DNA of 64,000 nucleotides from Neisseria dumasiana (GCF_022870885.1 NZ_CP091509.1:1550001-1614000); one strand, 5' to 3'; positions 1 to 10,629 are shown, counted from the stretch's first letter. Program-made: numbers and translations. Notes: generated from the letters alone by a model not told the origin.

Positions 1-158
1 CCATAATGCTCTCATACCGTTGTGGTCTAATTGCCGTTATAATACGCACTTTTAGCGGCTTTGCCCACTATAAGATGATAAAGGTTTCCAATTGCCTGAA
101 CCTTTCAGGCATACCGACACCTAAAACCTGCTACGACTTGTCAACGAAAGGTAAACCT
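1..158 (+). promoter_or_regulatory. bamE upstream region with candidate -10 and small hairpin
   Basis: This is the gene-free 5' edge of the window. A TATAAT hexamer at 38-43, followed by ACGC, fits a -10 element; no good -35 is visible. A short dyad (TGCCTGAA at 93-100, TTCAGGCA at 104-111) lies in the leader. In other Neisseria the gene divergent from bamE is fur (family knowledge), so this may be a divergent promoter, but the left neighbour is not visible. Confidence 0.4.
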
Positions 159-1423
<1,265 letters not shown>

Positions 1424-1465
1424 GTTGAGACCTTTGAAACCGCGGTGCGAATCCCGTTTAAGGTT

Positions 1466-1534
1466 TATATAGCCAATCAACTCGACTTTAACACGAGGCA
1501 GCAAGCCGCAAAAAATAAGCTGATTGACTATATA
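1466..1534. repeat. MITE-like repeat, family A, copy 1
   Basis: A 69-bp element with terminal inverted repeats: TATATAGCCAATCA at the left, and at the right the complement of TATATAGTCAATCA. It shares its ends and an internal CTTTAACAC segment with the element at 29113-29187 (opposite orientation). It resembles Correia-type neisserial miniature elements in size and TA-rich ends, but the terminal sequence differs from the classic TATAGTGGATTAA. Confidence 0.6.
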
Positions 1535-1554
1535 CAGAGTACGGATAAAATTTG

Positions 1555-1587
1555 AGGCCGTCTGAAAAATAAGTTTTCAGACGGCCT
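1555..1587. terminator. DUS-pair terminator between dapB and lolD
   Basis: Inverted AG-DUS copies (1555-1568 and 1574-1587, five-base loop) followed by a T run. The gene ends converge here, so it can serve both strands. Confidence 0.85.
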
Positions 1588-1609
1588 TTTTGGTTTTTAG
1601 CACCGAAAT

Positions 1610-2290
1610 TTACTTATCCGACAAATCACCGTCGGTCATGCTCATCACGCGGTCGAAGCAGGCGGCCAACTCGTCGTCATGAGTAACCACAATCAAACTC
1701 GTGCGCAATTCGTTTTTCAAATCCAGCATCATATCCAACACATTTTGAGCGTTTTTGCGGTCGAGATTACCCGTCGGTTCGTCGGCCAACAGGCATTTCG
1801 GACGCGTTACCAAAGCACGGGCAATCGCCGCACGCTGGCGTTCGCCGCCGGACAGTTCGCTCGGGCGGTGCAGCATACGCTGTTTCAGACCTACTTTTTC
1901 CAACATCGCCGCCGCCTGCGCCTCGGCTTCAGCTTTCGGTTTTTTGCCGATCAGCAGCGGCATCATCACGTTTTCCAATGCCGAAAATTCGGGCAGCAGA
2001 TGATGAAACTGATAAACGAAACCCAAATACTGATTGCGCAAATCGCCAAGCTGTTTTTGGTTCAACTTGCCCAAATCATGACCCATCAAATGAACGCTGC
2101 CCGAAGTGGGCATATCCAAACCGCCGAGAATGTGCAGCAAGGTAGATTTACCGCTGCCCGAGGCGCCGATGATGCTCACGCTCTGGCCTTCATGCACTTC
2201 TAAATTGAGATTGTTCAGCACCCGCACACTCAATGCGCCGTCGTTATAACTTTTAAACACCCGTTCACATTTCAAAACTACATTATTCAT
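1610..2290 (-). CDS. lolD: Lipoprotein-releasing system ATPase LolD
   Basis: LolD powers extraction of outer-membrane lipoproteins from the inner membrane and their transfer to LolA. The 226-residue ABC ATPase has Walker A GASGSGKS, signature [15 protein letters not shown] and Walker [12 protein letters not shown]. The [14 protein letters not shown] stretch is typical of LolD. I use the ATG at 2290 (MNNVVLK), because the upstream extension lies inside lolC in another frame and lacks ABC features. It overlaps the lolC end by 8 bp, which suggests translational coupling. Confidence 0.95.
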   Translation of the reverse strand: MNNVVLKCERVFKSYNDGALSVRVLNNLNLEVHEGQSVSIIGASGSGKSTLLHILGGLDMPTSGSVHLMGHDLGKLNQKQLGDLRNQYLGFVYQFHHLLPEFSALENVMMPLLIGKKPKAEAEAQAAAMLEKVGLKQRMLHRPSELSGGERQRAAIARALVTRPKCLLADEPTGNLDRKNAQNVLDMMLDLKNELRTSLIVVTHDDELAACFDRVMSMTDGDLSDK

Positions 2291-3533
2291 AACGCAGAGC
2301 CTCCGCAGGTTGGATTTTCGCCGCGCGCCAGCTCGGATACAGTGTGGCCAAGAAAGCCAGCACCAGCGATATGCTTGCAATCACTACAACATCGCGCATG
2401 TTGACGTCGCTGGGCAGGTAGTCGATAAAATAGATTTGCGAATTGATGAGATGTACGCCGAAGAGTTTTTCAAAAAATGCCACGATCTTACCGACATTCC
2501 AACCCAGCAATACGCCGAATACCACACCGATCAAGGTGCCGAAAAAGCCTGCAAACGCACCTTGAACCATAAAAATCTTCATCACGCCGGAAGGTGCCAA
2601 ACCGAGTGTGCGCAAAATGGCAATATCTGCCTGCTTTTCGGTAACGGCCATCACCAGAGACGACACAAGATTAAACGCCGCCACAGCAATAATCAGGGTT
2701 AATATGATGAACATCATGCGTTTTTCCAGCTCCACCGCTTCAAAATAGCTGCGGTTGGAAAACGTCCAGTCGCGCGCCCACACGTTGTTTTTTTGTGCCG
2801 CCGGTATCAGGTCGCGGATAAAGTCGGGGGCATTTTGCGGATCGGCCAACTTCAACCGCAACCCGCCTACTCCGTCGCCCAAACGGTAGAGCACTTGGGC
2901 ATCTTTGATATGGGTCATCGCCAACGAGTTATCTACTTCGTAAACGCCCGTTTTTACGATACCGACAACATTAAACTGCTTCAAGCGCGGCACCACGCCG
3001 GCCGGAGTCACATTTCCTTCCGGCGTAATCACAGTTACTTTGCCGCCTTTTTCCGTGCCCAAAACATCCGCCAAACCTGCACCGAGAATAATGTCGAACT
3101 CACCCGGTTTCAAATCGTCAAAACTGCCGGCAGGCATATTCTTGCCATAATCGACCACGTTTTTTTCTTCTTCGGGCAATATCCCGCGAATCTGTACACC
3201 TCGTACCTCGCCGGCATTGGCCAACAAGGCCTGATCGGCAATATAAGGTGCGCTGGCCAATACTTCTTTTTTGTCTTTCACATAATTGCGCAAGGTTTGC
3301 CACGATTCTCCGTTGCCGAGATCGTAGTAGCCGATTTCTGCATGCGGCGCTACATTAAGCAGCTGCCCGCGGATTTCTTTTTGAAACCCGTTCATAACCG
3401 ACAGCACCACAATCAGTGCCATCACACCCAATGCAATTCCGATAATCGAAATCATGGTAATGAACGACATGAATCCGTTACGTTTTTTTGCCCGCAGGTA
3501 ACGCAGGCCGATCCAAGTTTCTAAAGATGCCAT
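2283..3533 (-). CDS. lolC: Lipoprotein-releasing system permease, LolC/LolE family
   Basis: Inner-membrane permease partner of LolD. The 416-residue protein has the family layout: an N-terminal membrane helix (residues 24-47, after [13 protein letters not shown]), a large periplasmic domain (about 48-270) and three C-terminal helices (about 273-300, 320-350, 380-405). Only one permease gene accompanies lolD, rather than separate lolC and lolE. This fits the single-permease (LolF-type) arrangement known from some proteobacteria, so the protein probably works as a homodimer. First gene of the lolCD operon. Confidence 0.93.
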   Translation of the reverse strand: MASLETWIGLRYLRAKKRNGFMSFITMISIIGIALGVMALIVVLSVMNGFQKEIRGQLLNVAPHAEIGYYDLGNGESWQTLRNYVKDKKEVLASAPYIADQALLANAGEVRGVQIRGILPEEEKNVVDYGKNMPAGSFDDLKPGEFDIILGAGLADVLGTEKGGKVTVITPEGNVTPAGVVPRLKQFNVVGIVKTGVYEVDNSLAMTHIKDAQVLYRLGDGVGGLRLKLADPQNAPDFIRDLIPAAQKNNVWARDWTFSNRSYFEAVELEKRMMFIILTLIIAVAAFNLVSSLVMAVTEKQADIAILRTLGLAPSGVMKIFMVQGAFAGFFGTLIGVVFGVLLGWNVGKIVAFFEKLFGVHLINSQIYFIDYLPSDVNMRDVVVIASISLVLAFLATLYPSWRAAKIQPAEALRYE

Positions 3534-3816
3534 TTGTTCAGGCCGCCTTTATTCAGTCAAAAATAAACGCGCATTGTACCGTATTTCAAGATAAACCGCT
3601 TTAAGGCAGGTATGCCGTCTGATAAAAAACGCTAACGCCGCAAACAACATCCTTCCATCTGCTAACCACACGGCAAGTGCTTTTCCACACCCGGGCAAAC
3701 CGCCCCTGCCCATTCGCACAAACGGGCCGATCCGTTTTTCAGACGGCCTCTCGGGCATCTTTTTATATGATGTAAATTCGCGTATTCTTAGAGCCGTTTA
3801 TCAATATTGTTTCGGA

Positions 3817-4767
3817 ATGCATATGGAAGCGTTAACCAAATTCAGCCGCTTGGTCGGCCAAACTTTTGCTTTGTGGGCGGCGTTGTTCGCCGCAATTGCG
3901 TTTGTAGCCCCCGATACCTTCAAATGGGTGCTGCCGTATATTCCCGTATTGCTGGGTATCATCATGTTCGGTATGGGGCTGACATTGTCTCCGGCCGATT
4001 TCAAGATTTTGGGAGAACATCCCAGAGCAGTATTCATCGGCGTAGCGGCGCAATTTGTGATTATGCCGCTCACCGCTTATGCGTTGGCTGTGGGATTCAA
4101 CCTGCCTACCGAGATTGCAGTGGGCGTTATTCTGGTCGGATCCTGCCCCGGCGGCACCGCATCCAATGTCATCACTTATCTGGCACGCGGAAACGTGGCG
4201 CTTTCAGTGGCGGTTACCTCGGTTTCTACACTACTCTCCCCTGTGCTGACACCTGCGGTTTTCTATCTGCTCGCCAACCAGTGGCTGGATATTTCTGCCG
4301 CCGCCATGTTTGTATCGATTCTGAAAATCGTATTGTTGCCCATTATTTTGGGGGTGGTTGCACACACCCTGTTCAAAAAACAAACCGAAGCTGCCGTCGG
4401 CGTGCTGCCGTTGGTATCGGTTGTGGCGATTGTATTGATTATCGGCGCAGTTGTGGGAGCCAGCAGAGCGAAAATTCTCGAAAGCGGCATGTTGATTTTA
4501 GGCGTAGTAATGCTGCACAACGCCATCGGCTATCTGCTCGGATTCTTTACGGCCAAGCTGTTCAAACTGCCTTACGATGTACAGAAAACTTTGTCTATCG
4601 AAGTGGGTATGCAAAACTCGGGGTTGGGAGCGGCGCTTGCTGCTGCTTATTTCACACCGCTTGCAGCCGTACCCAGTGCTATTTTCAGCGTATGGCACAA
4701 TATTTCCGGTTCGCTTTTGGCTTCTTATTGGGCATCCAAAGTAAACAAACATAAAAACACACCTTGA
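3817..4767 (+). CDS. Bile acid:sodium symporter family transporter (ASBT-type)
   Basis: A ten-helix BASS-family membrane protein of 316 residues, closely resembling the structurally characterised N. meningitidis ASBT homologue, as I recall its sequence. Visible family features are FAPDTFKW-like VAPDTFKW near residue 31, the crossover-helix sequence CPGGTASNV around residues 111-119, and EVGMQNSGL near 260, which carries a Na+-site Glu and Gln. The physiological substrate in Neisseria is not settled; pantoate and related compounds have been proposed. Two in-frame ATGs lie 6 bp apart, and I use the first. It stands alone, followed by a DUS terminator. Confidence 0.92.
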   Translation: MHMEALTKFSRLVGQTFALWAALFAAIAFVAPDTFKWVLPYIPVLLGIIMFGMGLTLSPADFKILGEHPRAVFIGVAAQFVIMPLTAYALAVGFNLPTEIAVGVILVGSCPGGTASNVITYLARGNVALSVAVTSVSTLLSPVLTPAVFYLLANQWLDISAAAMFVSILKIVLLPIILGVVAHTLFKKQTEAAVGVLPLVSVVAIVLIIGAVVGASRAKILESGMLILGVVMLHNAIGYLLGFFTAKLFKLPYDVQKTLSIEVGMQNSGLGAALAAAYFTPLAAVPSAIFSVWHNISGSLLASYWASKVNKHKNTP

Positions 4768-4872
4768 GCCGCCCGCCCCTCATTTGCAGCACATTTCTAT
4801 ATTGTGCTGCGCAGATAGGGCTGAAAACGTCTTATCCGCTTCATTGATATTAAAGAAAGCGATATAAAAGCG

Positions 4873-4907
4873 GAGAGGCCGTCTGAACGCTTTTCAGACG
4901 GCCTCTC
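4873..4907. terminator. DUS-pair terminator after the ASBT gene
   Basis: A perfect 15-bp stem (4873-4887 with 4893-4907) made of inverted AG-DUS extended by GAG/CTC. It lies between convergent genes. Confidence 0.85.
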
Positions 4908-4941
4908 TCAATCAATCGGGCGGCGTGTGTTTATTTAATTG

Positions 4942-5379
4942 TTATTTTAAGCAGATATTCAGCCAATGCTGCCTTTGCGTGGGGCTGAGTAATTTATAAA
5001 AACGGTGCTGGATAGATAATTCATCTACTGCAAAATCCATGCTGGAAATATAGCGTTTTTCCACATAATCACGCGCATCGTCTTGGTTGAAGCGGTCGCT
5101 CGACAAGATTTTAATGATGTCGCGACGGCGGTTTTTCAAAATGCGGTCGTCTTTACGGATTGATTTATCGAGTGCTTTTTTATAATCTTTACGGATATTG
5201 CGCAATTCGTTATTCTGTTCCCGCGTCAAACCCAAAGAGCGGATATCGCAGTTGGGGTGGAAATCATCCAGGGTAGACGCCATCGGCCCTGCATAGGCAG
5301 AACTTAATCCGTTAAAAATCATCCAACCGCTCACCGTTATAATCGGCACTATGCGGTTGAAGCTTATCATCGCAAGCAT
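4942..5379 (-). CDS. Periplasmic LTXXQ-motif protein (Spy/CpxP-like)
   Basis: A 145-residue protein with an N-terminal hydrophobic signal ending in a likely signal peptidase I site near SSAYAG. The mature part is helical and highly charged. It has an LTREQ motif near residue 52 and an LSPTQ motif near residue 132, the paired LTXXQ-type motifs of the Spy/CpxP family. Members of that family are periplasmic chaperones or regulators of envelope-stress kinases. No two-component genes are adjacent, so the role here is inferred from family only. The start could also be the Met at 5370. Confidence 0.65.
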   Translation of the reverse strand: MLAMISFNRIVPIITVSGWMIFNGLSSAYAGPMASTLDDFHPNCDIRSLGLTREQNNELRNIRKDYKKALDKSIRKDDRILKNRRRDIIKILSSDRFNQDDARDYVEKRYISSMDFAVDELSIQHRFYKLLSPTQRQHWLNICLK

Positions 5380-5576
5380 ATTGTTTTCCCAAATTTCAAT
5401 ATTCCCAAAATATAGCGGATATGTGTGTGAAACGCGGTATAATCGCAGTTAACTTTCGTTAATGACAATGAACTTTTCTTAAAAAGTATTATTTGTATCA
5501 TAGTGTTGCCATTAATCTTTACAGTAAAATTATATATAATTTCCAAACCGGAAAATAAAACAAAAAGGATACATTT

Positions 5577-6260
5577 GTGCAAAAATTCCGCATTGCCCCC
5601 AGCATTCTTTCTGCCGATTTCGCCCGTTTGGGTGAAGAAGTCAGCAAAGTGATCGAGGCCGGAGCAGATTTGATCCATTTCGATGTAATGGATAATCATT
5701 ATGTGCCCAACCTCACTTTCGGCCCTATGGTTTGTGCGGCATTGAAACCTTATGCCACCGTGCCTGTTGACGTGCATTTGATGGTGGAACCGGTTGACGA
5801 TTTGATTCAATCGTTTGCCAAAGCCGGTGCAGACATCATTACCTTCCACCCCGAAGCCAGCAAACATATCGACCGCAGCTTGGGTTTGATTAAAGATGCG
5901 GGCTGTCAGGCCGGTTTGGTGCTGAATCCGGCCACACCGGTTTATCTGCTTGAGAATGTGTTGGACAAACTGGATATGGTATTGCTGATGTCGGTAAATC
6001 CGGGTTTCGGCGGGCAAAGCTTTATCCCGCAAACGCTGGTAAAAATCCGCCAAGTGCGCGATTTGCTGAACATGTATGAAGCGGAAAGCGGCCGCAAAAT
6101 TGCTTTGGAAGTGGACGGCGGCATCAAAACCGACAATATTGCCGAAGTAGCGCGGGCCGGTGCGGATACTTTTGTAGCCGGTTCGGCCATCTTCGGCCAA
6201 GCTGATTACAAAGCAGTTATCGATAACATGAGGGCAGAATTGGCTTCGTTGGAAGTTTAA
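5577..6260 (+). CDS. rpe: Ribulose-phosphate 3-epimerase
   Basis: Rpe interconverts ribulose-5-phosphate and xylulose-5-phosphate in the pentose phosphate pathway. The 227-residue TIM barrel shows APSILSADF near residue 7, the metal-site strand [21 protein letters not shown], the phosphate loop [10 protein letters not shown] and the catalytic strand EVDGGIK. It starts with GTG, preceded by AAAAAGGATAC. The upstream 190 bp is AT rich. The long frame on the opposite strand is a codon shadow. Confidence 0.96.
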   Translation: MQKFRIAPSILSADFARLGEEVSKVIEAGADLIHFDVMDNHYVPNLTFGPMVCAALKPYATVPVDVHLMVEPVDDLIQSFAKAGADIITFHPEASKHIDRSLGLIKDAGCQAGLVLNPATPVYLLENVLDKLDMVLLMSVNPGFGGQSFIPQTLVKIRQVRDLLNMYEAESGRKIALEVDGGIKTDNIAEVARAGADTFVAGSAIFGQADYKAVIDNMRAELASLEV

Positions 6261-6333
6261 TGTTTTTAAACCAACAATAAATGCGGTTAATGATTGTTTT
6301 AGATTAACTGTCTGAGATGTAGGAAATTCTAGC

Positions 6334-6506
6334 GTTGTTTACACTTTCCGTGTTTTGCATGCAGACCCATTTTGGGATTTTTGAGGGTTGTCAAGAATGC
6401 CGAAAGGCACGGCGAAGCCGCATCGTTCTTGAGAATACTCAAAAATCACGAAACCATCATTCCTGCAAAAAACAAAAGCTGTTTGGCATAAAAAGTGTAA
6501 ATAACC
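6334..6506. repeat. Imperfect long palindrome, MITE-like
   Basis: The outer ends GTTGTTTACACTTT and (complement of the right end) GTTATTTACACTTT are inverted. Further inside, GATTTTTGAG...TCAAGAA on the left pairs with its complement around 6424-6450. The whole 173-bp unit can fold into a long imperfect hairpin with a GC-rich loop. It has no coding capacity. It is probably a miniature inverted-repeat element. Confidence 0.6.
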
Positions 6507-6525
6507 CGACCTTTTCCAACATCCT

Positions 6526-6667
6526 GAGACCTTTACAAAATCATCAGATGTGGATGCAGTTCAAGGCGTAGCAGCACAGCTAATGCAGAGATATCAATAG
6601 ATAGACAAACGAGCGGGCAGCGCACAACGCAGAAATGCGCCGCAAATGGGGGTTTTGCAAAGGTCTC
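6526..6667. mobile_element. Miniature element with IS5-type ends
   Basis: A 142-bp segment bounded by GAGACCTTTACAAAA (6526-6540) and the complement of GAGACCTTTGCAAAA (6653-6667): 15-bp inverted repeats with one mismatch. From memory, GAGACCTTTGCAAAA-like ends are common on IS5-group elements of Neisseria. There is no transposase inside, so this looks like a non-autonomous derivative or deletion remnant. Solo end-like copies occur at 1427 and 22379. Confidence 0.6.
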
Positions 6668-6701
6668 GGCCTACATATATAAACATAAAACTATAAAAAC
6701 T

Positions 6702-6736
6702 GTGAGGCCGTCTGAAATATTTTCAGACGGCCTCAC
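6702..6736. terminator. DUS-pair terminator after the hom operon
   Basis: A 16-bp stem, GTGAGGCCGTCTGAAA with its complement at 6721-6736. It lies directly downstream of the leftward unknown gene. Confidence 0.85.
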
Positions 6737-6750
6737 AATCTTTGTTTAAC

Positions 6751-7185
6751 CTATTTGGCTTTAGCGGTTAACGATGCGATACACTGTTGGTCGCGCGCTT
6801 CAAACGCCTGCACGCCGCCGAGCAAATCCAACTGCTCTTGTGGAGAAAGCGAACTGAGCGATTGGATTTGCTTCTCGCTCAATTTCTCCAAAGGTTCGTC
6901 CCACATACAAATGCAGTAATTATGGATAACCTGCTCGGATTTTCCTTCCAAACCGGCAGTCTTTAAGTCGGCCTGCCATTTTTCGGAAAACGGCACGTTT
7001 TTCACGCACGAATCCACAATCGCCTGTTTGGCTTTGGGTTTGGAAAGCGCACAATTGGACAACAATCCGAATACCGCCAGCAAACTCAACACGATAAACG
7101 CCCAAATACGGATGGTGCGTATCTTAGCCCTTGCTTTACGGCGTTGTTCTTCAGGCGTTAAAACCTGATTATCCTTGTTGTCCAT
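6751..7185 (-). CDS. Conserved membrane-anchored protein of unknown function
   Basis: 144 residues. A basic cytoplasmic N-terminus (RRKARAKIRTIR) is followed by one membrane helix (about residues 29-47) and a periplasmic region with three or four cysteines (CVKN, CICMW, QQC), possibly disulfide-bonded. I recognise no family. Its start overlaps the 3' end of hom by 17 bp and it ends at the shared terminator, so it is the second gene of a hom operon. Nothing in the sequence ties it to amino-acid synthesis. Confidence 0.7.
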   Translation of the reverse strand: MDNKDNQVLTPEEQRRKARAKIRTIRIWAFIVLSLLAVFGLLSNCALSKPKAKQAIVDSCVKNVPFSEKWQADLKTAGLEGKSEQVIHNYCICMWDEPLEKLSEKQIQSLSSLSPQEQLDLLGGVQAFEARDQQCIASLTAKAK

Positions 7186-8485
7186 GCAGGCTCTCCATGC
7201 GGATCATCACCACAGGTTTTTGAACAACTTCCAACGCTTCGATGGCGGCGATGGCGGTTTTGATGTTTTTCTCTACCGTGCTGTGGGTCAGAATCACGAT
7301 CTCAGCCGAGCCGCCGTCGATTACGCCTTTTTGAATCAAGGCTTCGATAGACACGCCTTCTTTGGCCAGCAGGTTGGCAATTTGCCCCAACACGCCCGGC
7401 TCGTCTTTGGCTTGAACGCGCAAATAATAGCTGCTGGTAATCTCATCCATCGTGAGCATGGGCTGGGTTTTCACTTGTGCCGGCTGGAACGCCAAATGAG
7501 GCACGCGGTTGTCGGTATCGGCGGTAATCAAGCGGCAAATATCGACAATATCGGCCACCACCGCACTGGCAGTCGGCAACGCACCGGCACCGGCACCGTA
7601 ATAAAGGGTTTCGCCCACCATATCGGCATCCACGCGCACGGCATTCATCACGCCGTTTACATTGGCCAGCAAACGGCATTCGGGAATCAGGGTAGGATGT
7701 ACGCGCAGCTCGATGCCTTTATCGGATTTGCGGGTAATGCCCAGCAATTTGATGCGGTAGCCCAGCTCTTCGGCGTATTTGATATCGCGGCTTTCCAGTT
7801 TGCTGATACCTTCGAGATAACAGGCATTGAAATTAACCGGCGTACCGAATGCCAACGAACTCATAATGGTAATTTTATGGCCTGCATCATGGCCTTCGAT
7901 ATCGAAAGTCGGGTCGGCTTCCGCATAACCCAGCTCTTGCGCCTGCTTCAACACATCAGCAAACGCACTGCCTTTTTCGCGCATTTCGGTTAGGATGAAA
8001 TTGCTGGTTCCGTTGATGATGCCTGCAATCGAGCGGATTTTGTTGGCAGACAAACCTTCGCGCAAAGCCTTGATAATCGGAATGCCGCCGGCTACTGCGG
8101 CTTCAAACTGCACCATCACGTTTTTTTGCTCGGCCAACGGAAAAATTTCGTTGCCGTATTCGGCCAACAGTTTTTTATTGGCGGTAACGATATGTTTGCC
8201 GTTTTCAATGGCTTTCAATACGGCATCTTTGGCGGCGCCGGTACCGCCGAACAACTCGACGACGATATCCACATCGTCGCGCTGAACCAGCTCGAACGGA
8301 TCTTTAACAAAGGCTGCATCGGGGCACAGTGTGCGGACTTTTTCTTCGCTCGAATCACAAACGGCCGAAATATGCACATCGCGCCCCAAGCGGCGGCTGA
8401 TTTCTGCGGCGTTGTCCTGCAACACTCGGGCCGTGCCGCTGCCGACCGTACCCAATCCCAAAATTCCGATATAAACAGGCTTCAT
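7169..8485 (-). CDS. hom: Homoserine dehydrogenase
   Basis: Reduces aspartate-semialdehyde to homoserine, the branch point to threonine and methionine. The 438-residue protein starts with the NAD(P)-binding motif GLGTVGSG. It has the family strand NGKHIVTANKKLLA (about residues 93-106) and the GIINGTSNFILT and ADPTFDIEGHDAGHK catalytic regions. A C-terminal ACT domain (about 350-425, DEPGVLGQIANLLAKEGVSI) points to feedback control by an amino acid, typically threonine. It is the monofunctional form, without a fused aspartate kinase. The ATG is preceded by AAGGAGAC. Confidence 0.96.
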   Translation of the reverse strand: MKPVYIGILGLGTVGSGTARVLQDNAAEISRRLGRDVHISAVCDSSEEKVRTLCPDAAFVKDPFELVQRDDVDIVVELFGGTGAAKDAVLKAIENGKHIVTANKKLLAEYGNEIFPLAEQKNVMVQFEAAVAGGIPIIKALREGLSANKIRSIAGIINGTSNFILTEMREKGSAFADVLKQAQELGYAEADPTFDIEGHDAGHKITIMSSLAFGTPVNFNACYLEGISKLESRDIKYAEELGYRIKLLGITRKSDKGIELRVHPTLIPECRLLANVNGVMNAVRVDADMVGETLYYGAGAGALPTASAVVADIVDICRLITADTDNRVPHLAFQPAQVKTQPMLTMDEITSSYYLRVQAKDEPGVLGQIANLLAKEGVSIEALIQKGVIDGGSAEIVILTHSTVEKNIKTAIAAIEALEVVQKPVVMIRMESLHGQQG

Positions 8486-8624
8486 TATGTCTCCTTAAGC
8501 CGTTGTATGTTAGTATTCTGCAAGTAATATTGCTTGAAGCAAAGGCTGTAATCCTACCTGAAATCGCCCGTCTGTGCATCTGAAATTCAGGCTGCGGGCG
8601 GCGTACAAACCTTAAGGAAGCGTT

Positions 8625-8993
8625 ATGTTGATTGAAGAAAATACGTTCGGCTCGGAAGCCGCCATCACAGCCTATGCGCCCGGCCGTATCGAAATTAACG
8701 GTCAGGCTTATACCGAAGCGGTTATTTTAAAAGAAGATAAAATTGAAAAACCGGCAAAAGCCATGCCGTCTGAACTGACGGCAGACGATTTTTTTCAGAC
8801 GGCCTCAGAAACGCTGCCCGAAGTGATTTTGGTCGGCACGGGTGAAAAACAAGTGTTTCTGCACCCTAAAATTACTGCCGCGCTTGCTGCCAAAGGTATA
8901 GGTTTGGAATCTATGACTACCGCCTCTGCCTGCCGCACTTTTATGATTCTGCAAAGCGAAGGCCGTAAAGTTTGGGCGTGGCTGTGGCCTTAA
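8625..8993 (+). CDS. Mth938/DUF498 domain protein (NDUFAF3-like family)
   Basis: A 122-residue single-domain protein of the Mth938-like family (DUF498/598). The fold-typical strand EVILVGTGEKQ (about 68-78) and the terminal segment with GIGLESMTTASACRTFMIL are clear. Bacterial members have no established function; the human relative NDUFAF3 helps assemble respiratory complex I. The coding sequence contains an inverted DUS pair (8768-8808) translated as PSELTADDFFQTAS, so a loop of the protein is written in DUS code. AAGGAAG precedes the ATG. Confidence 0.8.
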   Translation: MLIEENTFGSEAAITAYAPGRIEINGQAYTEAVILKEDKIEKPAKAMPSELTADDFFQTASETLPEVILVGTGEKQVFLHPKITAALAAKGIGLESMTTASACRTFMILQSEGRKVWAWLWP

Positions 8994-9025
8994 AAGCACG
9001 GGATCATTGCCATCATTGCCGTACC

Positions 9026-9595
9026 TTATTGTTGCAAACGGTTTTCCAGTTTTTCCAATCTCACGGCCAGCCTTTCCACATCATCGCGCAATGTATCGAC
9101 TTCTCGCGACCAAACGGCCAACGTTTCCCGATCAGCCACCGGCGATTCGGGTTCGCGGGCAAATTCCCCCAATTGCTCCAGCACGCTCAAACCCATCTTT
9201 TTAAACAAATTGCCCGTTTTTTCGGCACGGGTGTTGATGCTTCCTGCCAACGCATCGCCAAACATACGGCTCAAGTCGTCGTGTGCGTGGTAACGCAGGC
9301 TGCCGATCAGGGGCAATAAAGCCATGCCCAAGCCGGTATCTCCGCCGATTTCCACATCGCCCACTCCCGGAGTCTGCGCCTGCAAAACCTTTTGAACGGC
9401 ACTTGGCCGAAAGTTGATTTCGGTATCGGCTTCGGCTGCTGCGGGTTTTAAAAAGCCCTGCCCGTCAAACGTACCCTGAATGTGAAGCCCTGCAACGCGC
9501 AGGCTGAGTGTGTTGCCTGCGAAAGCTGCCAGCTCGGCTTGTGTTTCGCGGTTTTGCTGAATCAGATGGTTGATAATGGGAAGAAGGACTGTCAT
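9026..9595 (-). CDS. ubiJ: Ubiquinone biosynthesis accessory factor UbiJ (SCP2 domain)
   Basis: A 189-residue protein with an SCP2 sterol-carrier-like domain (about residues 15-110, with GTFDGQGFLKPA and GDTGLGMALLPLI) and a C-terminal coiled coil (about 150-187). This is the UbiJ/YigP layout. UbiJ binds polyprenyl intermediates and, with UbiK, supports the Ubi complex in aerobic ubiquinone synthesis. Unlike in enterobacteria, it is not next to ubiE or ubiB here. The identification rests on domain order and length. Confidence 0.8.
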   Translation of the reverse strand: MTVLLPIINHLIQQNRETQAELAAFAGNTLSLRVAGLHIQGTFDGQGFLKPAAAEADTEINFRPSAVQKVLQAQTPGVGDVEIGGDTGLGMALLPLIGSLRYHAHDDLSRMFGDALAGSINTRAEKTGNLFKKMGLSVLEQLGEFAREPESPVADRETLAVWSREVDTLRDDVERLAVRLEKLENRLQQ

Positions 9596-9613
9596 GTTTG
9601 TCTTTCGTTATCG

Positions 9614-9651
9614 AGGCCGTCTGAAATAAAAATATGGTTTTCAGACGGCCT
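9614..9651. terminator. DUS-pair terminator
   Basis: AGGCCGTCTGAAA (9614-9626) and its complement (9639-9651). It lies between two leftward genes and is placed to end transcription from the upstream reductase-like gene. Confidence 0.75.
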
Positions 9652-9683
9652 GCACGGTCTCAATTGAAATGTAAACAACTATA

Positions 9684-10460
9684 TCACACGAATATATGTG
9701 CAAAATCATCGTATATCGTATCTACGGTTTTGCCGCCGTTTGTGTCTGTCGGGTCATAATCAGGCTCGGGCAGTCCTAGTTTTAAGGCTTCTGCGTGATA
9801 AAATTCCCGCTTCGAGGGATGCCTCGGCTCGATAATATTGCGTATACGCACGCCGCCGGGTGTGCATACGGCATGGTGCAAAGCGGCAACGGCAAAATCT
9901 TTATGAACCATATTCACGGGCTGCTCCGCCCCTGTGATGCCGCTACGCTTCAACAAGCTGTTCAAAGGGTGGCGGTCGGCCGAATACAGCCCGCCGAACC
10001 GCAGAATGTCGATATTGGGAATGCCGCTGTTCAGAAACACTTGCTCGGCTTCCAACACCTTACGGGCGCTGCCGGTTTGCGGGTCGGGCATACTTTGCTC
10101 GTTGCAGGCGCGGGCTTTGTCGCCGTAAACACCTGTGCTGCTTGAGTAAATCACATGCCGCACACCGTATTGCACCGCCAGCGCCAACCATTGCCGGAGC
10201 ATAGGCGCATAATGTTCTGCCGATGAAGGCGGCAGCAGGCAAATCCACACCAGCTTATCTGCCCACTTTTGCCAAAAGGCCGTCTGAAAAATATTCGGAT
10301 CATTCAAATCGGCAATATTCAGCTCTACGGGCAGATTGATGTCGTCGGATGTCAGCGTTTTTTTCACGGCCGCCACACGGCTGCCTTGCTCAAACAGTTT
10401 TTCTGCCAATGCTTTGCCTAAATAGCCCATACCGAGTATGGCGCAATCGGGTGTATTCAT
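9684..10460 (-). CDS. NAD(P)-binding epimerase-like protein, YeeZ family
   Basis: A 258-residue extended-SDR protein. The Rossmann motif GMGYLGKALAEKL sits at the N-terminus, and the family segment YSSSTGVYGD and DILRFGGLY follow. The sequence aligns by eye with E. coli YeeZ over its whole length (VNMVHKDFAVAALHHA, NIIEPRHPSKREFY). The substrate is unknown. I use the ATG at 10460; the 78 upstream codons run through a repeat and a DUS and have no protein-like character. Confidence 0.75.
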   Translation of the reverse strand: MNTPDCAILGMGYLGKALAEKLFEQGSRVAAVKKTLTSDDINLPVELNIADLNDPNIFQTAFWQKWADKLVWICLLPPSSAEHYAPMLRQWLALAVQYGVRHVIYSSSTGVYGDKARACNEQSMPDPQTGSARKVLEAEQVFLNSGIPNIDILRFGGLYSADRHPLNSLLKRSGITGAEQPVNMVHKDFAVAALHHAVCTPGGVRIRNIIEPRHPSKREFYHAEALKLGLPEPDYDPTDTNGGKTVDTIYDDFAHIFV

Positions 10461-10525
10461 GATTTCAGACGGCCTCTTAAGGTAAATGTATCCGTATGCC
10501 GGTAAAAACGGCAAGTGCCTTATTG

Positions 10526-10629
10526 TATAGCAAATAAACTTATTTTTGATACGGGGCGGCCGGCCGCAGGAATACAGGTAACACAAAGGCGCAGCAACGC
10601 CGTAGCAGAAATAAAGTTTGTTTGCCATA
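10526..10629. repeat. MITE-like repeat, family B, complete copy
   Basis: A 104-bp element in the gap between bfrB and the YeeZ-like gene. The ends TATAGCAAATAAACTT and (complement) TATGGCAAACAAACTT form 16-bp inverted repeats. Its right half (10586-10619) recurs almost exactly, inverted, at 20798-20832. Confidence 0.6.

Larger units (their letters stand above)
6261..6750. other. Gene-free stretch built of two palindromic repeats
   Basis: No gene is supported in these 490 bp. They hold two separate inverted-repeat elements (6334-6506 and 6526-6667) and the terminator of the leftward genes at 6702-6736. A short open frame at 6335-6571 lies inside the repeats and is not coding. Confidence 0.7.

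Noticed and set aside
1466..1534. Classic Correia element
   Set aside because: TA-rich ends and size fit, but the terminal sequence is not TATAGTGGATTAA; recorded as a separate repeat family.
3807..4754. 315-codon overlapping frame in the ASBT-like gene
   Set aside because: Cys/Arg-rich translation of the wrong frame; the BASS protein frame is unambiguous.
5367..6200. 277-codon antisense frame over rpe
   Set aside because: It overlaps the well-supported epimerase gene completely and shows no domain.
6335..6571. Short open frame after rpe
   Set aside because: It runs across two different inverted repeats, so it is accidental.
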